From 66-474 sp035688305 (lineage in GTDB: Bacteria > Pseudomonadota > Gammaproteobacteria > Xanthomonadales > Rhodanobacteraceae), in the NCBI GenBank assembly GCA_035688305.1, contig DASSNC010000041.1, forward strand, positions 1 to 54,009: DNA of 54,009 nt, read 5' to 3'. Shown piece by piece: positions 1 to 7,396 of this stretch. Each line of letters opens with the position of its first letter. The stretch's first letter is position 1. The translations under genes and the position numbers were made by a program. A model generated the notes under the pieces. The model saw only the letters and a list, made by a program, of their open reading frames with translations. It did no database searches and was not told the origin of the DNA.

Positions 1-650
1 TCAGGGGTCTTGCGGCCAATCCGGAAGCGGCACGCGGGCGCGCCGTGCAACATGCACTGGGTGCGTTGCACCGGGCGCCCCGTGGCGGCGCTCATGAACG
101 CGATATCGAACCGGCACACGTCGGGATGCGTCTTTGCCAGGTTGTGGAACACGCAATTCCACGCTTCCACTTCCTGGTGATCGCCGGCAGGGATCGTGCG
201 GGCTTCGTAACCCAGCACGTCGAGCTGTTCCGCCAGCAGGCGCGTGGCTTCTTCAGCAGTCGCGGCTGCGTCAACACGCGCAGCGGCTTCGGCACCCAAC
301 TGTGCGCCCATCGCACCCAACATGTCCTGCACCGCGGCGGTACCTGAATGGGCGTAGAGGTATTCGATCATCCCGCGTGCCATCAAGGCGTAATTGCGCG
401 GGAACAGCTCGCGCCCGGCAGGCTGCAGCAGGTAGCACGCACGCGGCCGGCCGCCGCTCGCGATGGATTCACCACGCGCGACGAATCCCGCCGCCAGCAA
501 CGCGGTCAGGTGCTGCCTGACCGCGTTGTGGGTAATGCCAAGGGCCAAACACAAATCTTCCACGGTCGCGCCCTGCGGGGATGCGAGCAACTTGCGCAGC
601 AGACGTTGCTGCGTGGTGCCGAGTTGCCGCAAGGCGCTCGCGTGATCCAT
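1..650 (-). CDS. SufR-like HTH transcriptional regulator (3' end outside window)
   Basis: About 216 residues are visible; the frame is still open at the left edge. The N-terminal ~75 residues look like a winged helix-turn-helix (Gln-rich helix, then LGITHNAVRQHLTALLAAGF as the recognition region). The C-terminal part carries four cysteines with spacing C-X12-C-X19-C-X7-C, ending in HGAPACRF. This resembles COG2345 regulators such as SufR, which bind a [4Fe-4S] cluster through C-terminal cysteines and repress suf genes. The start is the ATG at 648-650, only 4 nt after the stop of the upstream periplasmic gene, so the two are probably cotranscribed. Inference: suf or other Fe-S genes may lie just left of the window. 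The family assignment rests on motif pattern only. Confidence 0.75.
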   Translation of the reverse strand, partial: MDHASALRQLGTTQQRLLRKLLASPQGATVEDLCLALGITHNAVRQHLTALLAAGFVARGESIASGGRPRACYLLQPAGRELFPRNYALMARGMIEYLYAHSGTAAVQDMLGAMGAQLGAEAAARVDAAATAEEATRLLAEQLDVLGYEARTIPAGDHQEVEAWNCVFHNLAKTHPDVCRFDIAFMSAATGRPVQRTQCMLHGAPACRFRIGRKTP

Positions 651-654
651 GGCG

Positions 655-1320
655 TCAATTTGCCTTGGTGGGGAACTGTTTGGCAATACCACTTGCCAGT
701 GCATCGGCAATGGTGTTGGCGTGCATTTGCATGTGGGCCCAGGTCGCGGCCTGCTCGGCCTTGGGCGCATTCGACATCATCTCGTCAACCTGCATCTTGT
801 GGTCGTTGACGTGCTGCAGCCACAGACCCTGCACGGTTGCCTCCGGCAGGTTGGGGTTGGCACTCGACAGGAACTTGGCAATCTCGCCACCATTGCTGGC
901 AAGATCCTGCATGGCCTTCTGCTCGGCCGCCGCATCGTGCGAATGCGCGGCATTGGTGAGGGCCTTCACGCCACCCCAGTGTCCCGCCAGCAGCTGCATG
1001 AACGCATCGCCACCCGCCTTGCCGTAGAAGCCGGCCACGGCATCGGCTATCTGCTTGGCGTTGGCGACCGCGGCGTTCTCGGCCTTGGTGGCGCCGGCGT
1101 GGTCGCCGGCATGCACCGCCAACGCGTAATCACGGGTAGCAACGATGTGACCGTGCAAAAGGGAGCGCATCGCCGCGTGCAATTTCGGTGCAGTGGCTGC
1201 TGCGGCCGGGGCGGCAGCGGCTGGAACAGCGGTGTCCGCCGCATGGGCAACAGCGGTCGGGGCAACAATGGTCATGGTCAGACCGAGTGCCAACGCACAA
1301 GCAATGACAAGAGGTTTCAT
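655..1320 (-). CDS. secreted all-helical protein of unknown function
   Basis: A 221-residue protein. I start it at the ATG at 1320, which has an AGGAGA site upstream and opens a clear signal peptide (MKPLVIACALALG...), followed by an Ala/Pro-rich linker. The mature part is helical and His-rich. It matches from memory a family that is often mislabelled 'glycosyltransferase', with landmarks HGHIVATRDYAL, AVAGFYGKAGGDAF, NGGEIAKFLSSANPNLP and HANTIADALASGIAKQFP. Periplasmic location is inferred from the signal peptide. It lies 4 nt upstream of the SufR-like regulator, so it may belong to the same regulon. No catalytic motif is recognised and no function is proposed. Confidence 0.75.
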   Translation of the reverse strand: MKPLVIACALALGLTMTIVAPTAVAHAADTAVPAAAAPAAAATAPKLHAAMRSLLHGHIVATRDYALAVHAGDHAGATKAENAAVANAKQIADAVAGFYGKAGGDAFMQLLAGHWGGVKALTNAAHSHDAAAEQKAMQDLASNGGEIAKFLSSANPNLPEATVQGLWLQHVNDHKMQVDEMMSNAPKAEQAATWAHMQMHANTIADALASGIAKQFPTKAN

Positions 1321-1453
1321 GGAGGTCTCTCCTGATGGGAATGGGGTATCGCCTCGCGACGACCCACCCATCATGCACTCTTTCAACACATTTGAACTAA
1401 ATATATGTGAAAAGGCCGTGTGACAAAAACCAAGGCAGGTCGCCCGGGGTCGG

Positions 1454-2047
1454 TCAGGGTTTCTGGAAGCGCGGTACCGCGTCCCGCAACGCGGCCAATC
1501 GCTCCAGTGGATCGGTCATCTCCAGCAAGTGCTGGCGTTCGGCATCGTCCAGCGGCAGCAGCTCGGCCAGCCGGAACCCGACCCAACTGGCATCCTCGTA
1601 GCGCTCGCGCGGACCGTTGCGCCAAGACAGGCCGGCCTGTTCGGCCAGGCGTTCCAGGATCGTCGGCAACAATCCGAATTCGACCGGAACCTCGATCGTG
1701 GGCTCCTCCGGCCAGCGGCGGATTTCGCCAACCACCAAACCATTGTCGCGTACCCGCGACCTTTGTACCCGGAAGCGCGGGCCGCCGGTGACACTGATGC
1801 CCAGCAGGCCATCCGGCAACGTGTCGAAATCCACGATGTGCGCGAGCGTGCCAACGGCCGCCGGCAACGCCGGCGTGGCCCCGGCCTCTTCACCCTGCAT
1901 GATCAGGCAGATCCCGAACGCGGCATCCGTGCGCGCGCATTCGCGCACCATGTCGAGATAGCGCGCCTCGAATATCCGCAGCCCCAGCAAGCCTCCGGGA
2001 AACAGCACGGTGTTGAGCGGAAATAGTGCGATCTCTTGGCGCTTCAC
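1454..2047 (-). CDS. LON peptidase substrate-binding domain protein
   Basis: A 197-residue protein made up of the N-terminal (LON, PUA-like) substrate-binding domain of Lon without ATPase or protease modules. It opens with the family landmarks IALFPLNTVLFPGGLLGLRIFE and RYLDMVRE, followed by FGICLI and GTLAHIVDFDTLPDGLLGI. The start codon is GTG at 2045-2047. Stand-alone LON-domain proteins of ~190-200 aa are common in Xanthomonadales; their role is not well established, although substrate recruitment or quality control is often suggested. It runs in the same direction as, and just downstream of, mpl (9 nt separate the two coding regions), so cotranscription with mpl is likely. Confidence 0.9.
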   Translation of the reverse strand: MKRQEIALFPLNTVLFPGGLLGLRIFEARYLDMVRECARTDAAFGICLIMQGEEAGATPALPAAVGTLAHIVDFDTLPDGLLGISVTGGPRFRVQRSRVRDNGLVVGEIRRWPEEPTIEVPVEFGLLPTILERLAEQAGLSWRNGPRERYEDASWVGFRLAELLPLDDAERQHLLEMTDPLERLAALRDAVPRFQKP

Positions 2048-2056
2048 GCCCCGAGT

Positions 2057-3487
2057 CTAACCGCGCCGCAGGGCGTCCAGAAAGCGCCGCGGCGCATTCT
2101 CGAAACCGCCATTGGACATGAACACGACATGGTCACCGGCACGCGCCTGCGCCTGCAACGCCGTCACCAATGCAGCGACCGTCGCAGCCTCGGTACCGCG
2201 GCCGGCGAGTGCCTCAATCACCCGGTGTGCGTCCCACGGCAACTCCGCACGATGCAGCAAGACCACCGCATCGGCATCGCCGAGCGATGGTGCCAGCGCC
2301 GCCGCGTGCGCACCCTGCCGCATCGAGTTCGACCGCGGCTCGAATGCGACCAGGATGCGGGCCTTGCCGACCTTCGCGCGCAGGCCTGCGAGCGTGGTCG
2401 CAATCGCCGTGGGGTGATGCGCGAAGTCGTCGTAAACCTGCACACCCGCGCATTCCCCGATCCGCTCCATCCGCCGTTTGACACTTTCGAAACCGGCGAA
2501 CTCGGGCAACAACACGCGCGGCTCGACGCCTGCGGCGTTCGCCGCCGCCAGCGCCGCCAGCGCATTCATCACGTTGTGGCGGCCGTTGAGGTTCCAGTGC
2601 ACCTCGCCGACAACCGCGCCCGCATGCGTCACCGCGAACGCGGAGCCATCGGCGCTGAGCAGGCGCGCACGCCAATCACCCGCATCGATGCCGAAGGTTT
2701 CGACCGGCGTCCAGCAACCCATCGCCAGCACCTCGGCGAGGCGCGCGTCTTCCGCATTCACGATCAGGCGGCCATTGCCCGGTACCGTGCGCACCAGGTG
2801 GTGGAACTGGCGCTGGATCGAGGCCACGTCCGGAAAAATGTCGGCGTGGTCGTATTCGAGATTGTTGAGGATCGCGATGCGTGGCCGGTAATGCACGAAC
2901 TTCGAGCGTTTGTCGAAAAACGCGGTGTCGTATTCGTCCGCTTCCAGAACAAACAAGGAGCGGGACCGGGGACCGGGGACCGGGGAAGTCATCGCCCCGA
3001 CTGGCGCCGCACTTGTTCCCTGTTCCCTGTTGCCTGTTCCCAGTCTTGCCGACACGCCAAAATTTTCCGGCACGCCGCCGATCAGGAACCCCGGCGCCAG
3101 TCCCGCCGCATCCAGCAGGTACGCAAGCAGGCTCGTCGTCGTGGTCTTGCCGTGGGTACCGGCCACCGCCAGCACCTCGCGCCCACGCAGCACGTGCTCG
3201 CCCAGCCACTGGGGTCCGGACACGTACGGCAAGCCGGCATCGAGCATGTATTCGACCGAAGCATTGCCGCGCGACAACGCATTGCCGACGACCACGAGAT
3301 CCGGGGCGGGCTGCAAATGTTCCGCGGCCCAGCCTTCCTGCAGCGTGATGCCGAGCGCACGCAACTGGTCGCTCATCGGGGGATACACGTTGGCGTCCGA
3401 ACCTTCCACGGTCACGCCCAACCCGCGGGCCAGTGCGGCGACACCGCCCATGAAGGTTCCGCAGATTCCGAGGATGTGGATACGCAT
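2057..3487 (-). CDS. mpl: UDP-N-acetylmuramate:tripeptide ligase, with a repeat-derived insertion
   Basis: Murein peptide ligase (476 aa) attaches recycled L-Ala-gamma-D-Glu-meso-DAP to UDP-MurNAc in the cytoplasm, part of cell-wall recycling. The N-terminal MRIHILGICGTFMGG nucleotide-binding motif, the ATP loop GTHGKTTT, the LEADEYDTAFFDKRSKFVHY motif, NNLEYDHADIF and DDFAHHPTAI are all present. The start is ATG 3487. Oddity: between SARLG and FVLEADEYD, where E. coli Mpl has only a few residues, there are about 28 residues (151-178). They are encoded by period-7 DNA repeats (see the repeat entry). The insertion is in frame, so the protein may still fold, because this is a surface loop preceding the central ligase domain motif. 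Upstream lie the adk and membrane-protein genes in the same direction. Confidence 0.95.
   Translation of the reverse strand: MRIHILGICGTFMGGVAALARGLGVTVEGSDANVYPPMSDQLRALGITLQEGWAAEHLQPAPDLVVVGNALSRGNASVEYMLDAGLPYVSGPQWLGEHVLRGREVLAVAGTHGKTTTTSLLAYLLDAAGLAPGFLIGGVPENFGVSARLGTGNREQGTSAAPVGAMTSPVPGPRSRSLFVLEADEYDTAFFDKRSKFVHYRPRIAILNNLEYDHADIFPDVASIQRQFHHLVRTVPGNGRLIVNAEDARLAEVLAMGCWTPVETFGIDAGDWRARLLSADGSAFAVTHAGAVVGEVHWNLNGRHNVMNALAALAAANAAGVEPRVLLPEFAGFESVKRRMERIGECAGVQVYDDFAHHPTAIATTLAGLRAKVGKARILVAFEPRSNSMRQGAHAAALAPSLGDADAVVLLHRAELPWDAHRVIEALAGRGTEAATVAALVTALQAQARAGDHVVFMSNGGFENAPRRFLDALRRG
2950..3045. repeat. period-7 repeat element inserted in mpl
   Basis: On the plus strand three copies of a GGGACCG-type heptamer at about 2961-2986 are followed, after a short unique spacer, by a run of CTGTTCC-type heptamers at about 3014-3041. 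The two arrays face each other like the ends of a small element. Heptameric GGGAATC/GGGAACA-type runs are dispersed in many Xanthomonadales genomes. Here the element lies wholly within mpl and keeps the reading frame, adding about 24 residues relative to the normal loop. Confidence 0.75.
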
Positions 3488-3504
3488 GTCGCTCCGCCCG
3501 CCGC

Positions 3505-4065
3505 TCACACCGCGCCCAGCACGCCGGCGGCCAGCACCGCAACGATCATGTAGACGACCACCAGCACCAGGAACGCCAGCACGCCGCCAGCGATGGAAAT
3601 TTCCAGCGACCGCCGCAGGCAGCTGACCCAGATACACAACTGCCAGATGCCCAACACGACCACGGCCAGAGCCATCAGGTCCTGGGCACCGGTCAGCTCG
3701 GGCAGCTGGCGGGGCGTTGCCATGAGCTGCTGGCGCCAGGCCGCAACCGGCAGCTGCAAGGTCAACAGGTTCTGGAGCAATTCGAATACGAGGTACACCG
3801 CCGTGAGCGCAGTGGCTGTCTGCACGAAACGCTCGGACTTCTCGCGCCCGCGCAACAGCACCCACACCATGCCGAGGCCGGCAAGACTGCCAATGGCGAT
3901 GCTTGCAGCCACCCCGGGTTTGACGCCAGCGTTCAAATTGAAACCGATCTGCATCGCCACGCACGCGGCCAGCAGGGCAGACAACAGGCGCGGCGCATAC
4001 GGGATGTCTTCCGGCCCGCGCCGGAACAGAAACAGATCGCGGAAGCTGGCGAGGAAGCCGGTCAA
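3505..4065 (-). CDS. multi-pass membrane protein of unknown function, coupled to adk
   Basis: About 186 residues with five or so hydrophobic segments, the first around LLSALLAACVAMQIGF and the last the C-terminal VLAFLVLVVVYMIVAVLAAG. The overall layout is like Yip1/DUF1282-type inner-membrane proteins. No ATG fits. The TTG at 4063-4065 overlaps the adk stop as TTGA, a typical translational-coupling overlap, and opens LTGFLASFRDLFLFRRGPEDIPYAP, so I choose it. It lies between adk and mpl in one minus-strand run. The function is unknown. The coding call rests on the hydrophobic periodicity and the tight junctions. Confidence 0.7.
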   Translation of the reverse strand: MTGFLASFRDLFLFRRGPEDIPYAPRLLSALLAACVAMQIGFNLNAGVKPGVAASIAIGSLAGLGMVWVLLRGREKSERFVQTATALTAVYLVFELLQNLLTLQLPVAAWRQQLMATPRQLPELTGAQDLMALAVVVLGIWQLCIWVSCLRRSLEISIAGGVLAFLVLVVVYMIVAVLAAGVLGAV

Positions 4066-4649
4066 GATGGGGCGTTGGCCGCTGCGCGCGCGCGCAGCGC
4101 AGCGAGCAGGCGCCCGCCGATCGCATCGATGTCGCCGACCCCGTCGATTTCGGTAAGGACGCCGCGACGTGCGTAAAAATCCGCGACCGGCGCGGTCTGT
4201 TCGGCGTACACCGCCAGCCGCTTGCGCACGGTTTCGGGGTTGTCGTCGGCGCGGTGTTCCTGTTCGAAGCGGATTTCGCAGCGCTTCACGATGTCGGCAT
4301 CGGGAACGTTGAGCTTCAGCACTGCATCGAGTGGCTGCTGCAGGCGCGCCAGCAACGCCTCCAGTGCATTCGCCTGCGCCAGGTTGCGCGGATATCCGTC
4401 GAGGATGTACCCCGGTCGCGTGTCGGCCTCGGCAAGCCGTTGCTCCAGCAAGCCGAGGACGATGTCGTCCGAGACCAGTTGCCCGGCTTCCATCACGGCC
4501 TTGGCCTTGAGGCCGAGCGCCGTGCCGGCCGTGACCGCCGCACGCAGCAAGTCGCCGGTCGAGATGTGCGCGATGCCAAGCTCCGCCTTCAGCCGTTTGG
4601 CCTGGGTGCCCTTGCCCGAACCAGGGGCGCCTAGCAACACGATTCGCAT
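4062..4649 (-). CDS. adk: adenylate kinase (short-LID form)
   Basis: Cytoplasmic enzyme interconverting ATP + AMP and 2 ADP. The 195-residue protein begins MRIVLLGAPGSGKGTQAK (P-loop, residues 7-15) followed by STGDLL (AMP site), DGYPRN and a short LID around RFEQEHRADDNPETVRKRL. The ~30-residue LID insert of the E. coli long form is missing, as in Xanthomonas-type enzymes. The start ATG is at 4649 and is preceded by an AAGGAG site. It is the first gene of a minus-strand group (adk, membrane protein, mpl, LON protein) and is divergent from pfp. Confidence 0.95.
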   Translation of the reverse strand: MRIVLLGAPGSGKGTQAKRLKAELGIAHISTGDLLRAAVTAGTALGLKAKAVMEAGQLVSDDIVLGLLEQRLAEADTRPGYILDGYPRNLAQANALEALLARLQQPLDAVLKLNVPDADIVKRCEIRFEQEHRADDNPETVRKRLAVYAEQTAPVADFYARRGVLTEIDGVGDIDAIGGRLLAALRARAAANAPS

Positions 4650-4753
4650 GGATACTCCTTGAGATTGGCGCCACGACGTCGAACAACAGGCGTACGCTAG
4701 CGGTTGCGCAGCAGCGCCGTCAAACACCACGTCTGACCACCCTGGATGCCACC

Positions 4754-6019
4754 GTGAAACAACCTGGAAAATTATTGTACGCGCAGTCGGGCGGCGTGAC
4801 TTCCGTCATCAATGCCACCGCGGGCGCAGTGATCGAAGCCTGCCGACATCAAAAGGTCACCGCCTATGCCGCGCGCAACGGCATCCTCGGCGCCTTGCGC
4901 GAGGACTTGATCGACACCTCGAAGGAATCACCCGCGGCAATCCGCGCGCTCGCGCACACGCCGGGCGGTGCGTTTGGTTCGTGCCGGGTCAAGCTGAAAT
5001 CGCTGGAGCAAGATCGGGCGCGCTATGAACGCTTGATCGAAGTGTTCCGTGCGCACGAGATCCGCTGGTTCCTCTACAACGGCGGCAACGATTCGGCCGA
5101 CACCGCGTTGAAATTGTCGCAGCTCGGCAAGGCCATGCATTACGACATCAGTTGCATCGGCGTCCCCAAGACGGTCGACAACGACCTGGCCGTGACTGAT
5201 TGCAGCCCCGGATTTGGTTCGGTCGCCAAGTACACCGCGGTCAGCCTGCGCGAGTGTGCGCTGGACGTGATGTCGATGATGGACACCTCCACCAAGGTGT
5301 TCGTGATGGAGGTGATGGGCCGCCACGCCGGCTGGATCGCGGCGTCGGCGGGACTCGCGGGTAATGGCCCTGACGAGGCACCGCACATCATCCTGTTTCC
5401 CGAGCTGGCGTTCGACGAAGAACGATTCCTCGCGCGGGTGCGCGCGACCGTTGCGCGGGTCGGCTGCTGTGTCATCGCGGCCAGCGAAGGCATCCACTAT
5501 CGGGATGGCCGCTTCGTGGCTGACGCGAACGCCGGCACCGATGCCTTCGGGCATACCCAACTCGGTGGCGTCGCGCCGGCGCTTGCCGGCATGGTGCGCG
5601 ACAAGCTGCAATTGAAAACCCACTGGGCACTGCCGGACTACCTGCAGCGTTCGGCGCGGCACATCGCCTCGAAAACCGATCTGGAGCAGGCTCAGGCTGT
5701 GGGCCGCGCCGCGGTCGACTACGCGCTGGCCGGCGCCAATGCGGTGATGCCGGTGATCCAACGCGTGTCCGATACGCCGTATCGCTGGACGATCGAATCC
5801 GTCCCGCTGGCGAAAATCGCAAACCGCGAAAAGAAATTGCCGCGCGCGTTCATCACCCGCGATGGCTATAGCATCACCGCCGCGGCCCGGCGTTACCTCG
5901 CGCCTCTGATCCGCGGCGAATCACCGCCGCCTTACGGTGCCGACGGACTGCCGAAATATGTCACGCTGAAAAACGCGGTGGTACGCAAGCGGCTGCCAGC
6001 GTTCGACGCCCAGGGCTGA
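4754..6019 (+). CDS. pfp: pyrophosphate-dependent 6-phosphofructokinase
   Basis: Phosphorylates fructose 6-phosphate to fructose 1,6-bisphosphate, reversibly, with PPi as phosphoryl donor. The 421-residue sequence has AQSGGVTSVIN at the N-terminus, GGND at 110-113, PKTVDND at 138-144 and MGRHAGW at 188-194. The Asp after the GG-N motif and the Lys of PKTVDND are the established PPi-specificity positions; ATP enzymes have Gly at both (GGDG and PGTIDND). The first motif here is GGND rather than the usual GGDD, a conservative change. No ATP-type PFK is seen in the window. The proton-pumping PPase (hppA) and soluble PPase (ppa) lie 5 and 16 kb away, so PPi handling is concentrated here. Confidence 0.93.
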   Translation: MKQPGKLLYAQSGGVTSVINATAGAVIEACRHQKVTAYAARNGILGALREDLIDTSKESPAAIRALAHTPGGAFGSCRVKLKSLEQDRARYERLIEVFRAHEIRWFLYNGGNDSADTALKLSQLGKAMHYDISCIGVPKTVDNDLAVTDCSPGFGSVAKYTAVSLRECALDVMSMMDTSTKVFVMEVMGRHAGWIAASAGLAGNGPDEAPHIILFPELAFDEERFLARVRATVARVGCCVIAASEGIHYRDGRFVADANAGTDAFGHTQLGGVAPALAGMVRDKLQLKTHWALPDYLQRSARHIASKTDLEQAQAVGRAAVDYALAGANAVMPVIQRVSDTPYRWTIESVPLAKIANREKKLPRAFITRDGYSITAAARRYLAPLIRGESPPPYGADGLPKYVTLKNAVVRKRLPAFDAQG

Positions 6020-6064
6020 CGCGGCGGTCCGCCTGGATTGGACGGGCCGCCGCGCGTGGATTCA

Positions 6065-7294
6065 TCACGCTTGCGGAGAACCACATTCGCCGCAAAAGCG
6101 GTCTCCGGGTGTCAACACTGCGCCACAGTTTCCGCAAGTAACTGGCGCAGGCGGAGCCGCTGGCGGGGGTGCTGCCGCAGGTGGCGCCGCTGCCGGGGGT
6201 GCTGCAGGCGGCGCTGCAGGTGGTGTTGCGACAGGCGGCGGCGCGACCGGAGCCGCCGCCATGGGTGCCGGGGCCACCGGCGCAGCTGCTGCCGGCGCGG
6301 CCGCTGCGGGTGCCGGAGCAGGCGCCGCTTTCGGTCGATTCTCGTCAACCTTCGCCTTCACCTGGGCTGCCTTGGCGCGCAGGAAATCCGCCGAACCCGC
6401 CTCCGTGTTGCTGGCGAGCGAATCGAAGATCAGGATGTTGCCCAACATGCCGATCAGGACAAACAGCGCCCACACCGCGGCGACCACGATCCCGAGTGAC
6501 GCGCCCGCGGCGCCGAGCGACGCGCCGCCGCCCATCAACATGCCCAGCGGGCCACCGCCGCCATAGGCACCGTAGCCGCCATACGCACCACCGCCGCCAC
6601 TCGCGTACATCAAGGTGGTCAGCGTGGAACCGCCGAACAGCACCGCGCCCACGAAGATCTCGATCGGCACGATCAACAAGGCCAGCACGATGAAGTGCAA
6701 CACCACGTCGAGCGGGCGCTTGAGCACGATGTCCACGGCGCGCCCGATCGAGCCGAGCATGCCGTTGCCACGCCACAGTGCGACGAACATCAGGGATACG
6801 CCGAAAGCCAGCACCGCGTAGCAGGCCGCGAGAATCAGCATCGTCGGCCCGGCCAGCAGGAATGCAAACGCGGGACCGATGCCCGGAATCTTGCCGAGGA
6901 AGGACAAGGCCCACAGGATCAAGATGATCAACAGCAGGCTCACACCCAGGATCAACAGGCAGACTATGGACTGCACGGTGACGCCGAGTCCGCCGAAAAA
7001 TGCCGCGCCAAACCCACGCGACGGTTTGCCGTCGGCCTGATCGACCAACAACAGGCCGGCGCCGTTGACACCCGTGAGCACCACCAGCAGCGCAATGATC
7101 GCAAGCAGTCCGCCCAGCAACTTGGCCAGCGTGAAGCTGTGCATCACCAGATGCGAGAAGATCACGCCATTGAGCACCATCAGCAGTGCCGCGATCACGA
7201 ATCCCGCCGCCAGCATCGCCAACGCCCGCCAATTGCGCAGCCCTTCGTAGCAGCGCAACAGCAGCCCCAGATTCGCCACTTTCGTTTCAGCCAT
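6065..7294 (-). CDS. multi-pass membrane protein with C-terminal zinc ribbon
   Basis: A 409-residue protein starting MAETKVANLG (ATG 7294; an in-frame upstream extension has no support). It has about six to seven membrane segments up to residue ~290, with a Gly/Tyr-rich loop (GGYGAYGGGG). A long Ala/Pro-rich low-complexity linker follows, then a zinc ribbon at the very C-terminus with two Cys pairs (CGNCGAVLTPGDRFCGECG). It lies 102 nt downstream of another zinc-ribbon membrane protein in the same direction and is probably cotranscribed with it. Unlike its partner it carries the ribbon at the C-terminus. The function is unknown. The zinc binding is inferred from the CxxC...CxxC pattern. Confidence 0.8.
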   Translation of the reverse strand: MAETKVANLGLLLRCYEGLRNWRALAMLAAGFVIAALLMVLNGVIFSHLVMHSFTLAKLLGGLLAIIALLVVLTGVNGAGLLLVDQADGKPSRGFGAAFFGGLGVTVQSIVCLLILGVSLLLIILILWALSFLGKIPGIGPAFAFLLAGPTMLILAACYAVLAFGVSLMFVALWRGNGMLGSIGRAVDIVLKRPLDVVLHFIVLALLIVPIEIFVGAVLFGGSTLTTLMYASGGGGAYGGYGAYGGGGPLGMLMGGGASLGAAGASLGIVVAAVWALFVLIGMLGNILIFDSLASNTEAGSADFLRAKAAQVKAKVDENRPKAAPAPAPAAAAPAAAAPVAPAPMAAAPVAPPPVATPPAAPPAAPPAAAPPAAAPPPAAPPAPVTCGNCGAVLTPGDRFCGECGSPQA

Positions 7295-7396
7295 TACCGC
7301 CCCTCCCCGCTTGCATGACCAAGCGCGACATCGCGATCGCGATCCACGCACGCAACTTGTACCCCGGGCGCCCGCGCGACAACGCGGCTGGGCGCA

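Noticed and set aside
655..1320. annotation as glycosyltransferase
   Set aside because: Related proteins often carry that label, but there is a signal peptide and no glycosyltransferase fold or motif.
2036..3553. 505-residue plus-strand frame opposite mpl
   Set aside because: Mpl on the minus strand has all ligase motifs; the opposite frame is Arg/His-rich and featureless.
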